A stretch of DNA of 53,525 nt from Elusimicrobia bacterium CG_4_9_14_3_um_filter_62_55 (lineage in GTDB: Bacteria; Elusimicrobiota; Elusimicrobia; UBA1565), in the NCBI GenBank assembly GCA_002790095.1, contig PFUL01000069.1, forward strand, positions 1 through 53,525, read 5' to 3'. Shown piece after piece: positions 27,158 to 34,741 of the stretch. The notes below the pieces were generated by a model. The model ran no database searches. It worked only from the letters and a program-made list of their open reading frames with translations, and was not told the DNA's origin. Every line of letters starts with the position of its first letter. The first letter of the stretch is position 1. A program made the position numbers and the translations under genes.

Positions 27158-28309
27158 ATGGCATCGAATCCGGAAGACGGTAAGAACAAGGCGCTGGAAC
27201 TCGCACTGACTCAGATCGAAAAGGCGTACGGCCGGGAATCCATCATGAAGCTCGGGGAGCGGGCCGCCAAAATCTCCGTGGAAACGATTTCTTCGGGCGC
27301 GCTCTCGCTGGACATGGCGCTCGGGGTCGGCGGATTGCCGCGGGGCCGCGTAATCGAGATCTACGGTCCGGAATCCTCCGGAAAAACGACGCTCGCGCTT
27401 CACGCGATCGCCGAAGCGCAGAAACTCGGCGGCAAGGCTGCCTTCATCGACGCCGAACACGCGATGGACCCCGCGTACGCGAAAGCCCTCGGCGTCGATT
27501 GCGACGAATTGCTGATCAGCCAGCCGGACTCCGGGGAACAAGCGCTTGAAATCACCGAGAAGCTGATCCGCTCCGGCGCGCTCGACGTGATCGTTGTGGA
27601 CTCGGTCGCGGCGCTGACGCCTCAAGCCGAGATCGAAGGCGACATGGGCGACAGCCGGCCGGGGCTGCAGGCGCGGCTGATGAGCCAAGCCCTGCGAAAA
27701 CTGACCGCGGCGATTTCACACACGAAGACCTGCCTGATCTTCATCAATCAGATTCGACACAAGATCGGTGTGATGTTCGGCAGCCCGGAGACGACCACCG
27801 GCGGACTCGCGCTTAAGTTCTACGCGTCGATCCGCTTGGACATCCGGCGCATCGAAAACCTGAAGAAGGGAGACGTCTTCTTCGGCTCCCGCTGCCGCGT
27901 GAAGGTCGTCAAGAATAAGGTGGCGCCGCCGTACCGGCAGGCCCTGTTCGACATGATTCACGGCTACGGAATCTCTCACGAGGGTTGTCTGCTCGACATG
28001 GCCGTCGAGAATAATCTCGTGGATAAATCCGGAAGCTGGTTTCTCAAGGGAGAGGAGCGGCTGGGACAAGGCCGCGACAACGCAATCGCCTACCTCCAAG
28101 GGAATCCTAAGATGGCTAAGGAGATCGAGGCGGCGCTTCGGGATCTGCTGTTGGTCAAACCCGCGCAGAAAAAGGCCGCGGAGCAGCTGGCCAAGGATGA
28201 CGCGAAGAAGGCTGCGACGGAAGCGGAGTCGATGCCGGTTCCGGTGTCCGCAGATGCGTCCGTCCCGAAACCGGTCGCGGCGAAGAAAAAAACCGCCGCC
28301 GCGAAGTAG
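27158..28309 (+). CDS. recA: Recombinase A
   Basis: A 383-residue protein that forms filaments on single-stranded DNA for homologous recombination and stimulates LexA self-cleavage. Family marks: Walker A GPESSGKT at 70-77, [12 protein letters not shown] (Walker B), [19 protein letters not shown] for loop L1, [22 protein letters not shown] for loop L2, then [14 protein letters not shown]. The C-terminal tail is Lys/Ala-rich rather than acidic as in E. coli (ending [11 protein letters not shown]), which is unusual for the tail that normally dampens RecA activity. ATG 27158 follows GAGGAGGAG. Regulation by LexA is indicated by the box at 27039-27054. A Xer-type recombinase gene follows after 18 nt. 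Confidence 0.97.
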   Translation: MASNPEDGKNKALELALTQIEKAYGRESIMKLGERAAKISVETISSGALSLDMALGVGGLPRGRVIEIYGPESSGKTTLALHAIAEAQKLGGKAAFIDAEHAMDPAYAKALGVDCDELLISQPDSGEQALEITEKLIRSGALDVIVVDSVAALTPQAEIEGDMGDSRPGLQARLMSQALRKLTAAISHTKTCLIFINQIRHKIGVMFGSPETTTGGLALKFYASIRLDIRRIENLKKGDVFFGSRCRVKVVKNKVAPPYRQALFDMIHGYGISHEGCLLDMAVENNLVDKSGSWFLKGEERLGQGRDNAIAYLQGNPKMAKEIEAALRDLLLVKPAQKKAAEQLAKDDAKKAATEAESMPVPVSADASVPKPVAAKKKTAAAK

Positions 28310-28327
28310 CGGTCGGCCGCGACGCTT

Positions 28328-29257
28328 ATGTCCCCCGCTTCGGAACCGAAACGCTCCGAAGCGGGGGATTCGCGTTTATCGGCGTTCGTCGACGAGTTCG
28401 TGAAGTACCTCTCCATGGAACGGGGCCTCGCTGAGAATTCCTGCCTCGCCTACGGTTCCGATCTGGCCGGGTACCTCGCGTGGACGGGGAAGCGGGATCC
28501 GTTGGCGGCCGACGCCCGCGTGATCGAGGATTATCTGTGGCATCTGCGCGAGGAGAAGGGTCTCAAGGCCGTGTCGGTGTTTCGCAAGATGGAGGCGCTG
28601 CGCGCGTTCTATCGCTTTCAAGCGGTCGAAGATCGGATCAAGGAGGACCCGACCCGGGATTTTCGTTCGCCGCATCTTCCGGACCGGCTTCCGAAGTATC
28701 TGACGCTCGATGAAATGAGTCGTCTGCTGCGCGTACGCGGCGGCGACGATTTCGCCGCGCTGCGCGCGCGCACCGAACTTGAATTGCTGTACGCGACCGG
28801 GATGCGCGCCTCCGAACTGCTCGGACTGAAGCCGGAAGACGTAAACCTGATGGAGGGGGTCGCCAGGGTATTGGGGAAGGGTTCGAAGGAACGCCTCATT
28901 CCTTTGCACACAAAGGCGCGTGAAGCGCTTTCGAAGTATCTCGCCGAACGGGCACGGCGGTTTGAAGGGAGGGGCCCGTCGCCTCAGGTATTTGTCGGCA
29001 GATCCGGAAAGCGGCTTTCGCGCGTGCAGTTGTGGCGGGACCTGAGGGCGTTGGGTAAAAAGGCGAAACTGTCCCGCGAATTGCATCCGCATCTGCTGAG
29101 GCACACCTTCGCGTCGCATTTGCTGCAAGGGGGAGCCGACGCCCGGTCGGTGCAGGAGATGCTCGGACACGCGAGCCTGCAGACGACCCAAATCTACACG
29201 CATCTGGACGCGAGCGGTCTCAAAGAGCGTCACAAGCGCCATCACCCGCGCGGTTGA
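28328..29257 (+). CDS. Tyrosine recombinase of the XerC/XerD type
   Basis: A 309-residue site-specific recombinase, of the type that resolves chromosome dimers at dif with FtsK. The N-terminal SAM-like domain starts near residue 20 (FVDEFVKYLSMERGLAENSCLAYGSDL). The catalytic set is complete: Arg in ATGMRASELLGL, Lys in GKGSKERLIPL, HxxR in LHPHLLRHTFASHLL, His in LGHASLQTTQIYTHLD and the Tyr in that segment. Length is normal for XerC/D. It is probably co-transcribed with recA. Codons 2-14 are contained in a perfect 13-bp inverted repeat (28331-28368), which could weaken or tune translation. I cannot tell XerC from XerD by eye, and no integron or phage context is present. Confidence 0.9.
   Translation: MSPASEPKRSEAGDSRLSAFVDEFVKYLSMERGLAENSCLAYGSDLAGYLAWTGKRDPLAADARVIEDYLWHLREEKGLKAVSVFRKMEALRAFYRFQAVEDRIKEDPTRDFRSPHLPDRLPKYLTLDEMSRLLRVRGGDDFAALRARTELELLYATGMRASELLGLKPEDVNLMEGVARVLGKGSKERLIPLHTKAREALSKYLAERARRFEGRGPSPQVFVGRSGKRLSRVQLWRDLRALGKKAKLSRELHPHLLRHTFASHLLQGGADARSVQEMLGHASLQTTQIYTHLDASGLKERHKRHHPRG
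28331..28368 (+). repeat. 13-bp inverted repeat at the start of the recombinase gene
   Basis: TCCCCCGCTTCGG (28331-28343) is the exact reverse complement of CCGAAGCGGGGGA (28356-28368), with a 12-nt loop. The GC-rich hairpin starts right after the ATG at 28328, covering the first codons. It could end or attenuate the recA transcript or block ribosome access to the recombinase start. No T-run follows. Confidence 0.6.
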
Positions 29258-29259
29258 CT

Positions 29260-29279
29260 GGCGGGGCGGAAGCCCCGCC
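29260..29279 (+). terminator. GC-rich hairpin after the recombinase gene
   Basis: GGCGGGGC (29260-29267) pairs with GCCCCGCC (29272-29279) across a GGAA tetraloop, immediately after the recombinase stop. It would be a very stable end for the recA transcript, although no T-run follows, so it may act as an RNA-stabilising structure or a Rho-assisted terminator. Confidence 0.45.
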
Positions 29280-29316
29280 GTGCCGGCATTCAATGGGGCT
29301 ATTGGAGGGGCCGGCC

Positions 29317-29345
29317 TGGCGACGAATTTTTCCAGGCGCTATACT
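29317..29345 (+). promoter_or_regulatory. Promoter placing the start codon at +1 (zinc-ribbon gene)
   Basis: TATACT at 29340-29345 lies exactly 6 nt before ATG 29352, with a weak -35 TGGCGA 17 nt upstream. Transcription would begin at or next to the start codon, giving a leaderless mRNA. Confidence 0.5.
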
Positions 29346-29351
29346 GGAGCC

Positions 29352-29732
29352 ATGACAATCACCTGTCCGAAGTGCAAGGCGGCGATGGAGGAAGTGGTTT
29401 TCGGAGGCGCGACGGTCGAGCGCTGCACGGAATGCCGGGGTATTTTCTTCGACATTCTGGAGCACGAGGATCTTAAAGCACTTAAGGGCTCGGAGTCGAT
29501 CGATATCGGCGATCCGCAAAAGGGAATGGAAACCGATGAGCTCGACATGTACAATTGCCCGAAATGCTCGGTCGGCATGGTACGGCTCGTCGATCCGGTG
29601 CAGAACCACATTTGGTACGAGGCGTGTTCGAAGTGCTACGGCGTTTTCTTCGACGCCGGAGAATTTAAGGATTTTAAAGAAGAATCCTTCCTCGACCGGA
29701 TTCAAAGCGCCTTCACCCGACCTCGCCGATAA
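29352..29732 (+). CDS. Double zinc-ribbon protein of the TFIIB-type family
   Basis: About 126 residues. The frame is open upstream to 29280, but the promoter box TATACT at 29340-29345 and the clean N-terminus MTITCPKCKAAMEE favour ATG 29352. It has two similar halves, each with a CPKC knuckle and a second Cys pair: CPKC...ERCTECRGIFFD and CPKC...EACSKCYGVFFDAGEF. This is the pattern of small bacterial zf-TFIIB proteins, usually single or paired and of unknown role. Cytoplasmic, with no signal peptide. It lies between the recombinase and a secreted protein gene, each with its own promoter, so it is probably a single-gene unit. Confidence 0.8.
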   Translation: MTITCPKCKAAMEEVVFGGATVERCTECRGIFFDILEHEDLKALKGSESIDIGDPQKGMETDELDMYNCPKCSVGMVRLVDPVQNHIWYEACSKCYGVFFDAGEFKDFKEESFLDRIQSAFTRPRR

Positions 29733-29751
29733 ACGGGGGGTCTTTCGGCGG

Positions 29752-29780
29752 TTGTGCGATAACACTCACGCCGCTATACT
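29752..29780 (+). promoter_or_regulatory. Promoter placing a GTG start codon at +1
   Basis: TTGTGC (29752-29757) and TATACT (29775-29780) are 17 nt apart, and the GTG start at 29787 lies exactly 6 nt beyond. This repeats the geometry seen at 29340-29352 and again implies a leaderless transcript. Confidence 0.6.
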
Positions 29781-29786
29781 CAAGAG

Positions 29787-30416
29787 GTGAGACGCTTTCC
29801 CCCGTTTCTTTTATGCGCGCTTTTAAGCGTAGGCGCTTCGGCGGCGCCTTCCGCCGATGCAAAGGACGCGGGCGCGACCGCCGATAAAGACACCGTTGAA
29901 CTTGTCGATTCTTTCTTGAAGGCGGATACCGCGAAGATCCCCGCGGGGGCGATTCCGGTATTTATGAAGATCGACCCGGAGACCCTTCCGGAACGGCAGC
30001 GAATTCCCTACGAAGCGAAGAAAGCGGAACTGCAGGCGCTGCGTATGGCGGCGGAATCCAAGCGCAAGCCGCCGATCCGCATGGCCGGCAAGGAACCCGT
30101 CGAGAACTGCCCTCGCGAAAAGGGAACCAAGAAACTCATCGACACGCTGATGGGCATGGGATTCGGGCAGCTCGACCCGCAGGAAGTCCTCTTTTTGGAG
30201 AAGAAGACCCGCTGCACCGAGTGCGAATTGATCGACGAATTCGGACTTAAGGTGACGATCGTTCCGCCGGACAAGAAGAAGAAGGAAAAGTATCCGATGC
30301 GCTATTACCTGATGCATCAGAACTCTCCGGCCTGGGCGCTGATCGCGGCTTACCGCAAAGGGTCCGAGGGCGGAACTAACTTCTTCGGCGTCGGGTTTTT
30401 CGGGGCTTGCCGCTAA
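29787..30416 (+). CDS. Secreted Cys-containing protein of unknown function
   Basis: A 209-residue protein with a GTG start chosen from its position 6 nt after a TATACT box. A signal peptide (FLLCALLSVGASA-AP) precedes a linker rich in Ala and Asp. The mature part includes a Lys/Arg-rich segment, ENCPREKGTKKLIDTLMGMGFGQLDPQEVLFLEKKTRCTECELIDEFGLKV and a C-terminal Gly/Phe-rich end (GGTNFFGVGFFGACR). The Cys residues could form disulfides or bind metal. I do not recognise a family. It ends convergently with the thiolase gene, the two stop codons overlapping (30413-30416). Confidence 0.7.
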   Translation: MRRFPPFLLCALLSVGASAAPSADAKDAGATADKDTVELVDSFLKADTAKIPAGAIPVFMKIDPETLPERQRIPYEAKKAELQALRMAAESKRKPPIRMAGKEPVENCPREKGTKKLIDTLMGMGFGQLDPQEVLFLEKKTRCTECELIDEFGLKVTIVPPDKKKKEKYPMRYYLMHQNSPAWALIAAYRKGSEGGTNFFGVGFFGACR

Positions 30417-31762
30417 CCGATTTTCTCCACGACCATCGCCCCGCCCATCCCGCCGCCCGCACAGGCGGCGATCATCCCCAACCGGCTCTTTTCGTTTTTC
30501 TTGAGCGCGTAGAGCAGGTTGAGCAGCAGGCGCGTTCCGGTCGCGCCGAGCGGATGCCCCATCGCGATCGAACCGCCGTGCGGGTTGAGCGCCGCGGATT
30601 CGTAAAGGGACCGCCAATCGTGCCCGAAGCGCTCCATGCCGACTTTGAAGATGCCCAGCACGGTCGCGGCGAAGGGCTCGTGCAGTTCGATCTGGTCAAG
30701 ATCGCCGAACTTGATCCCGGCCTGTTCGAGGGCGATCGGTGCGGCGAGCGCCGGAGAGACGCCCATGTGCGCGGGATCGTTGCCGTAGAAGCCCCAACCC
30801 TTGAGTTCGGCGAGAATCGGAAGCTGCAGGGCCTTCGCCCGCGCCTCGGTGGCGACGACGACGGCGGAAGCGCCGTCGGAGCGGCCGCAGGAGTTAAACA
30901 GCGTAACGGTTCCGTGGGCGCCTTCCTTGAATTCCAAGCCGTCCATGAATTTTCCGTACTCCTCGTAAAACTTCTCAATAGAGTATGCGGAGTTGTCGAA
31001 GGCGACCGGGGCCTTCGCGAATTTCTGCGGCTTCGCGACGAGATCCTCGCGCAAAAACGGGTACTCGTCCTTTTCGAGAATCGTCGTGCCGCCGTCCAAA
31101 AACGGCTTCACATGGCTGTCGTAGAAGCCCGCGTTCCAGCCGTCGATGCAGCGCTTGAAGCTCTGATGGGCGTAGGCGTCCTGATCTTCCCGCTTGATGC
31201 CGTGCATCTGCGCGCAGACTTCGGCGGTGCCCGCCATGTTGATGTCCTTGACCGGATCGGTCAACCCCTTCTCCATCGCGTCGACGACGGCGACGGTCTC
31301 GGACTCCAGCAGTTCTCCCCACTTCTGCTTGACGGTGTCCAAGGAGCGCAGCGCCTTATCCGAGCGCGGGCCCGAGATCGTGTACGGCAGGCGCGACATG
31401 GATTCGGTTCCGCCCGCGACGTAAAGCTCCCCTTCGCCGGCGAGGATGCAGCGCGCGGCGGCGGCGACGGCTTCGATCGAGGAAACGCAATTGTTTTGAA
31501 CGGTGACGGCCTGGGTCTTCAGCGGCAATCCGGCGCGAAGCGCCGTGACGCGCGCGATGTTCGGGGCCTGGAAGTCCTGGCCGACCCAGCCGACGATGAG
31601 GCCGTCGACTTCCCCTTTAGGAACGCCGACGCTTTCGAGAGTCCTGTCGACGGCGGATTTCATCAGGTCGTCCGCTCTGAGGCCGGCGAGCGATCGGGAC
31701 AGATGGCCGATCGGCGTTCGAGCGCCCCCGCAAAGAACGATTTTTTGATCGTGAGCTTTCAT
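30413..31762 (-). CDS. Acetyl-CoA acyltransferase (thiolase, FadI/HADHB-like)
   Basis: A 449-residue thiolase, which cleaves 3-ketoacyl-CoA with CoA or condenses acetyl-CoA units. The nucleophile Cys lies in VQNNCVSSIEA, the catalytic His in AMGHPLGATGTRL and the second Cys in IAACAGGGMGGAM. The fourth motif reads ELHEPFA instead of the NEAFA of FadA-type enzymes, closer to the HEAF form of the FadI/trifunctional-beta group. Length fits that group. ATG 31762 is preceded by GGGAGGT. A clear TATAAT -10 lies at 31796-31801. Another thiolase of the NEAFA type is encoded at 38496-39704, so the organism has both classes here. Cytoplasmic. Confidence 0.92.
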   Translation of the reverse strand: MKAHDQKIVLCGGARTPIGHLSRSLAGLRADDLMKSAVDRTLESVGVPKGEVDGLIVGWVGQDFQAPNIARVTALRAGLPLKTQAVTVQNNCVSSIEAVAAAARCILAGEGELYVAGGTESMSRLPYTISGPRSDKALRSLDTVKQKWGELLESETVAVVDAMEKGLTDPVKDINMAGTAEVCAQMHGIKREDQDAYAHQSFKRCIDGWNAGFYDSHVKPFLDGGTTILEKDEYPFLREDLVAKPQKFAKAPVAFDNSAYSIEKFYEEYGKFMDGLEFKEGAHGTVTLFNSCGRSDGASAVVVATEARAKALQLPILAELKGWGFYGNDPAHMGVSPALAAPIALEQAGIKFGDLDQIELHEPFAATVLGIFKVGMERFGHDWRSLYESAALNPHGGSIAMGHPLGATGTRLLLNLLYALKKNEKSRLGMIAACAGGGMGGAMVVEKIG

Positions 31763-31795
31763 CCCAAGAACCTCCCAAAATAGTCGTGTGCCGGG

Positions 31796-31801
31796 ATTAT
31801 A
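31796..31801 (-). promoter_or_regulatory. -10 box for the thiolase gene
   Basis: TATAAT on the minus strand, about 34 nt before the ATG at 31762. The -35 region is not well matched (T-rich), so only the -10 is called. Confidence 0.5.
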
Positions 31802-31831
31802 GGTCTTTTAGGGGAAGGAAAAAGACGCCGT

Positions 31832-34585
31832 TTAGTGGGCGCCGAGCGTGACGACGATGTCCGTCACCGTCCCCGCGCGATCGACCTGCAGCGTGATCGT
31901 TTCCGTCGGGGATTTGGCCCGCATCACCGCCGAGAGCATGCCGAAGGCCTGCGCCGAATCGGCCGGCAGGCCGTGTCCGTCGATGCCGACGATCACGTCT
32001 CCCGCCCGGAGTCCGCCCTTCTCGGCGGGGCTGCCGGGGCGGACCTGTTCGACGGCGGCGCCGAAGGTGTCCGCGGAGGGGTTGGAGGGGTAGAAAATCG
32101 CCCCCATCCAGGAGGCCGAGATGTTTCCCTGCGCGGCGAATTGAGCCAGCGCCGCTTTCAGGTCTTCGGCGCGGATGGACCGGGAGATGCCGGCGAACGC
32201 GCCGGAAGGGCTGACGATCTGCGTGTTGATGCCGATCACCTCGCCGCGCATGTTAAACAGCGGGCCGCCGGAATTACCCGGGTTGACCGCCGCGTCATGC
32301 TGCTGGAATTGAATGAAGCCGTTGCCGCGATAGCCGAGGCCGCTGATGATTCCCTTGGTCACGGTGAACGGCTGGCCGAGGGGGTAGCCCATCGCGACGA
32401 TCTCTTGGCCTTCGAGAATCGCGGAGCTGTCGCCGATCTTGACGGTGGGCCAGCCGAAGGGATTCTGGGGGATGATCCGAAGTATGGCCATGTCCTTGTC
32501 GGGGCTGTAGGCGAGCACCTCCGCCGGGACGCGCGTTCCGTTGGCGAAGCGGATGACGATTTGGGTCTGATGGCCGCGCGAAATCTTGCCGCTCGCGCGG
32601 TCGATCCCTTCGCTGACGACGTGCGCGTTGGTCACGAGGGTGCCGTCGGGCGAGATGATAAATCCCGTTCCGGTGCCTTTTCTCGTCAAGACGTTGACGA
32701 CCGCGGGCTTGTTGCGCGAAACGATCTCGACGGTCGAAAGATCGGCGGCGGGCTGCGGGGCGACGAGCGGCCGCTCCCCTCCGACGATCCGGTTGAGCAG
32801 CTGTTCGATCGCCTCGGAATCCTGGACGTCCTGCGGTTGGGGAATCTCGACGGGGTCCGTTTTCAGATCTCCGGTGAGCCGTTGGTACTGGGTTTGCATG
32901 GGCGCCGTCAATTCGGAGACGGACGGACCTGAGCCCATGAAACCTGAGCCGAGCAAAACGGGGATGATAAACAAACCGGCAAGCCGCGAATACCAGCGCA
33001 TGCGCTTTTGGACGCCGGTCTTAGGGGCTTCGGTTTCTCCGCGGGCTTCCGCGGCGGCCGCGCGCTTGGCTTTGCGCCAACTGCGAGCCTGATAGTAGAG
33101 GAACGCCGCCGAACCGAGACCGAGCACCGTGCCGGCGATCGAGGCCGCTTGCGCGCCGAGGGCCGCCGGGACCAGCACGCCGAGGGCGATCGTCATCACG
33201 TTAAACAAGTAGTGGGCGATAAAGGGCGCCGCGACGAAGCGGCTGCGGTAGGCGACGTGCGCGAGCGCGAGACCCATCGCCGCGTGGTAGAAGAGCAGGT
33301 ACGGTGAAAACCCCCACATCGCGACATGGGCGCCGGCGAAGCCGAAGGCGGAAATCGAGGCGGCGATGGTGTAGGAATTCGCGGAAATCTTCTCGATCTG
33401 GCGCAGCGTCCACTGAATGACGCGCCGCAGTCCGCTGATGTCCGGGATGTCGTCGAGGACGCTGGAAATTTTAGACGCGACCGGCCGCGCCAGAGCGGTC
33501 GCGATGAACCAGCCCCCGAACTGCATGACCCGGTGGCGGAGTTCCTCCATCAGCACCGCGGCGGGAAGGGCCAACAGCATGAATCCGACCGGGGACATCG
33601 CCATCGCCTGAGCGATCTGGGCGGGTCCGAACGCGCTCAGGAGTTCGACCCGACCATAGGATCCCAGCGCGGCCTCCGATAAGAAGAGCTGCCAGGGAAC
33701 GGCTGCGAAGACGGGGGCGACGACGGTGTCGAGGATCGTCGCGATCGCGAAGAGATTGATTCCCCATTTGAGTCCGTAGCCGACGTGAGCGGCGGCCAGC
33801 GCTCGGAATTTCTGGAAGCGGGTCGCGTTTTCCGCAAGCGCTTTCACGGGAATGGGTTTGTAGCCGCCGAATTTGTCCTTCGAATACGCGGTGTCGACGG
33901 CGGGTTTGCGGGCCTTGAACGCGATCCGGACCGGGGCGCTCAGCAGACGGCCGGCCGCGCCGAGCCAGCGGCGCGTTCGTCCGGGAACTTTCGCCGTTTC
34001 GACCCCCGGGCGGACGCGTTTCCCATCGGTGAGATCGGAGCGGGCCGCGCGGGATCCGTCGAACACCCCGCCGCTCGCGTCGGGATTTTGAACCGTGACG
34101 CGGAGCATCCCAACGCTGTCCGGAGCGGATTCGGCAAGTAGGGAAGCCGTTTCGACGGCCTCTTGGAGCGTCGGGACCTTGGCGCCGTCATCTCCAGCCG
34201 TGAAATCGACATGCCGGGCGTTCGCGGGGGTGGTTTCAATCGGAATTTGCGTTCGGTTGGGAGAAGGGTCTAGGCGAGTCCTTTCGGGAGAGGCGGTTTC
34301 AATGGGGGCGCCTTTCGCGGAGGGAACCGGGGCTTCATCGGCCGCGTTCAACGCGGGCAGAAGCGCGGGCGACACGGTGGGCAGGCTCCCGGTCAACTCC
34401 AACGAGCCGACCCCATTTAAGGAGAGGGAGTGATTGGGGGCCGATAAATGAGTTGGGATCGCGCCGAGGGAGACCCTATTTCCGGTCGTGCCTACGGAGA
34501 CGGCGCGTCCGGCCGCTTGGGCCGGCCCAATCGCAGGACCCGCCGCGAGCGTCATGGCCAGCGCGAGAGAAAGGAACTTTCTCAT
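31832..34585 (-). CDS. Fusion of CPBP intramembrane protease, HtrA serine protease and PDZ
   Basis: About 917 residues. The frame runs on to 34711, but ATG 34585 opens a proper signal peptide (FLSLALAMTLAAGPAIGPAQA) and follows a promoter box. An Ser/Pro/Ala-rich region contains LPTVSPALLPALN and GGVFDGSRAA, similar to the giant proteins at 1013-20761. A multi-spanning part then carries the CPBP (CAAX-type) protease motifs: EELRHR (E347, E348, R352), FAGAH and HYLFN. After another hydrophobic stretch comes a trypsin-like HtrA domain with TNAHVV (H655), SPDKDMAIL (Asp) and NPGNSGGPLF (S772), followed by one PDZ domain (GGLRAGDVIVGIDG). Both proteases look catalytically complete. I infer an inner-membrane protein with HtrA on the periplasmic side. 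No neighbour explains its substrate. Confidence 0.85.
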   Translation of the reverse strand: MRKFLSLALAMTLAAGPAIGPAQAAGRAVSVGTTGNRVSLGAIPTHLSAPNHSLSLNGVGSLELTGSLPTVSPALLPALNAADEAPVPSAKGAPIETASPERTRLDPSPNRTQIPIETTPANARHVDFTAGDDGAKVPTLQEAVETASLLAESAPDSVGMLRVTVQNPDASGGVFDGSRAARSDLTDGKRVRPGVETAKVPGRTRRWLGAAGRLLSAPVRIAFKARKPAVDTAYSKDKFGGYKPIPVKALAENATRFQKFRALAAAHVGYGLKWGINLFAIATILDTVVAPVFAAVPWQLFLSEAALGSYGRVELLSAFGPAQIAQAMAMSPVGFMLLALPAAVLMEELRHRVMQFGGWFIATALARPVASKISSVLDDIPDISGLRRVIQWTLRQIEKISANSYTIAASISAFGFAGAHVAMWGFSPYLLFYHAAMGLALAHVAYRSRFVAAPFIAHYLFNVMTIALGVLVPAALGAQAASIAGTVLGLGSAAFLYYQARSWRKAKRAAAAEARGETEAPKTGVQKRMRWYSRLAGLFIIPVLLGSGFMGSGPSVSELTAPMQTQYQRLTGDLKTDPVEIPQPQDVQDSEAIEQLLNRIVGGERPLVAPQPAADLSTVEIVSRNKPAVVNVLTRKGTGTGFIISPDGTLVTNAHVVSEGIDRASGKISRGHQTQIVIRFANGTRVPAEVLAYSPDKDMAILRIIPQNPFGWPTVKIGDSSAILEGQEIVAMGYPLGQPFTVTKGIISGLGYRGNGFIQFQQHDAAVNPGNSGGPLFNMRGEVIGINTQIVSPSGAFAGISRSIRAEDLKAALAQFAAQGNISASWMGAIFYPSNPSADTFGAAVEQVRPGSPAEKGGLRAGDVIVGIDGHGLPADSAQAFGMLSAVMRAKSPTETITLQVDRAGTVTDIVVTLGAH

Positions 34586-34591
34586 GCTCTC

Positions 34592-34625
34592 AGCGTAACA
34601 TTGACCCGGTCTGGTTGCTTGGGCC
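34592..34625 (-). promoter_or_regulatory. Promoter-like element GGCCCAA-N21-TACGCT
   Basis: On the minus strand GGCCCAA (34619-34625) is followed after 21 nt by TACGCT (34592-34597), which sits exactly 6 nt before ATG 34585. It matches the elements at 11602-11635 and 20837-20870 in both boxes and spacing, and implies a leaderless mRNA. Further GGGCCC boxes lie upstream around 34668-34680. Confidence 0.5.
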
Positions 34626-34741
34626 GTGCGGCCCCCCTTTTGCGGACATTCGACCCCCGGAAGTCTGGGCCCGGGGGCCCGGGGTTTGTTTGTCAAAAAG
34701 GACTTACGCAAACTGCTAAATTGTTGATTGCGAGCGATTTT

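Noticed and set aside
34448-34741. N-terminal extension of the glycosyltransferase gene
   Set aside because: It would cross the protease signal peptide and its promoter on the other strand, and the encoded residues are unlike any glycosyltransferase.
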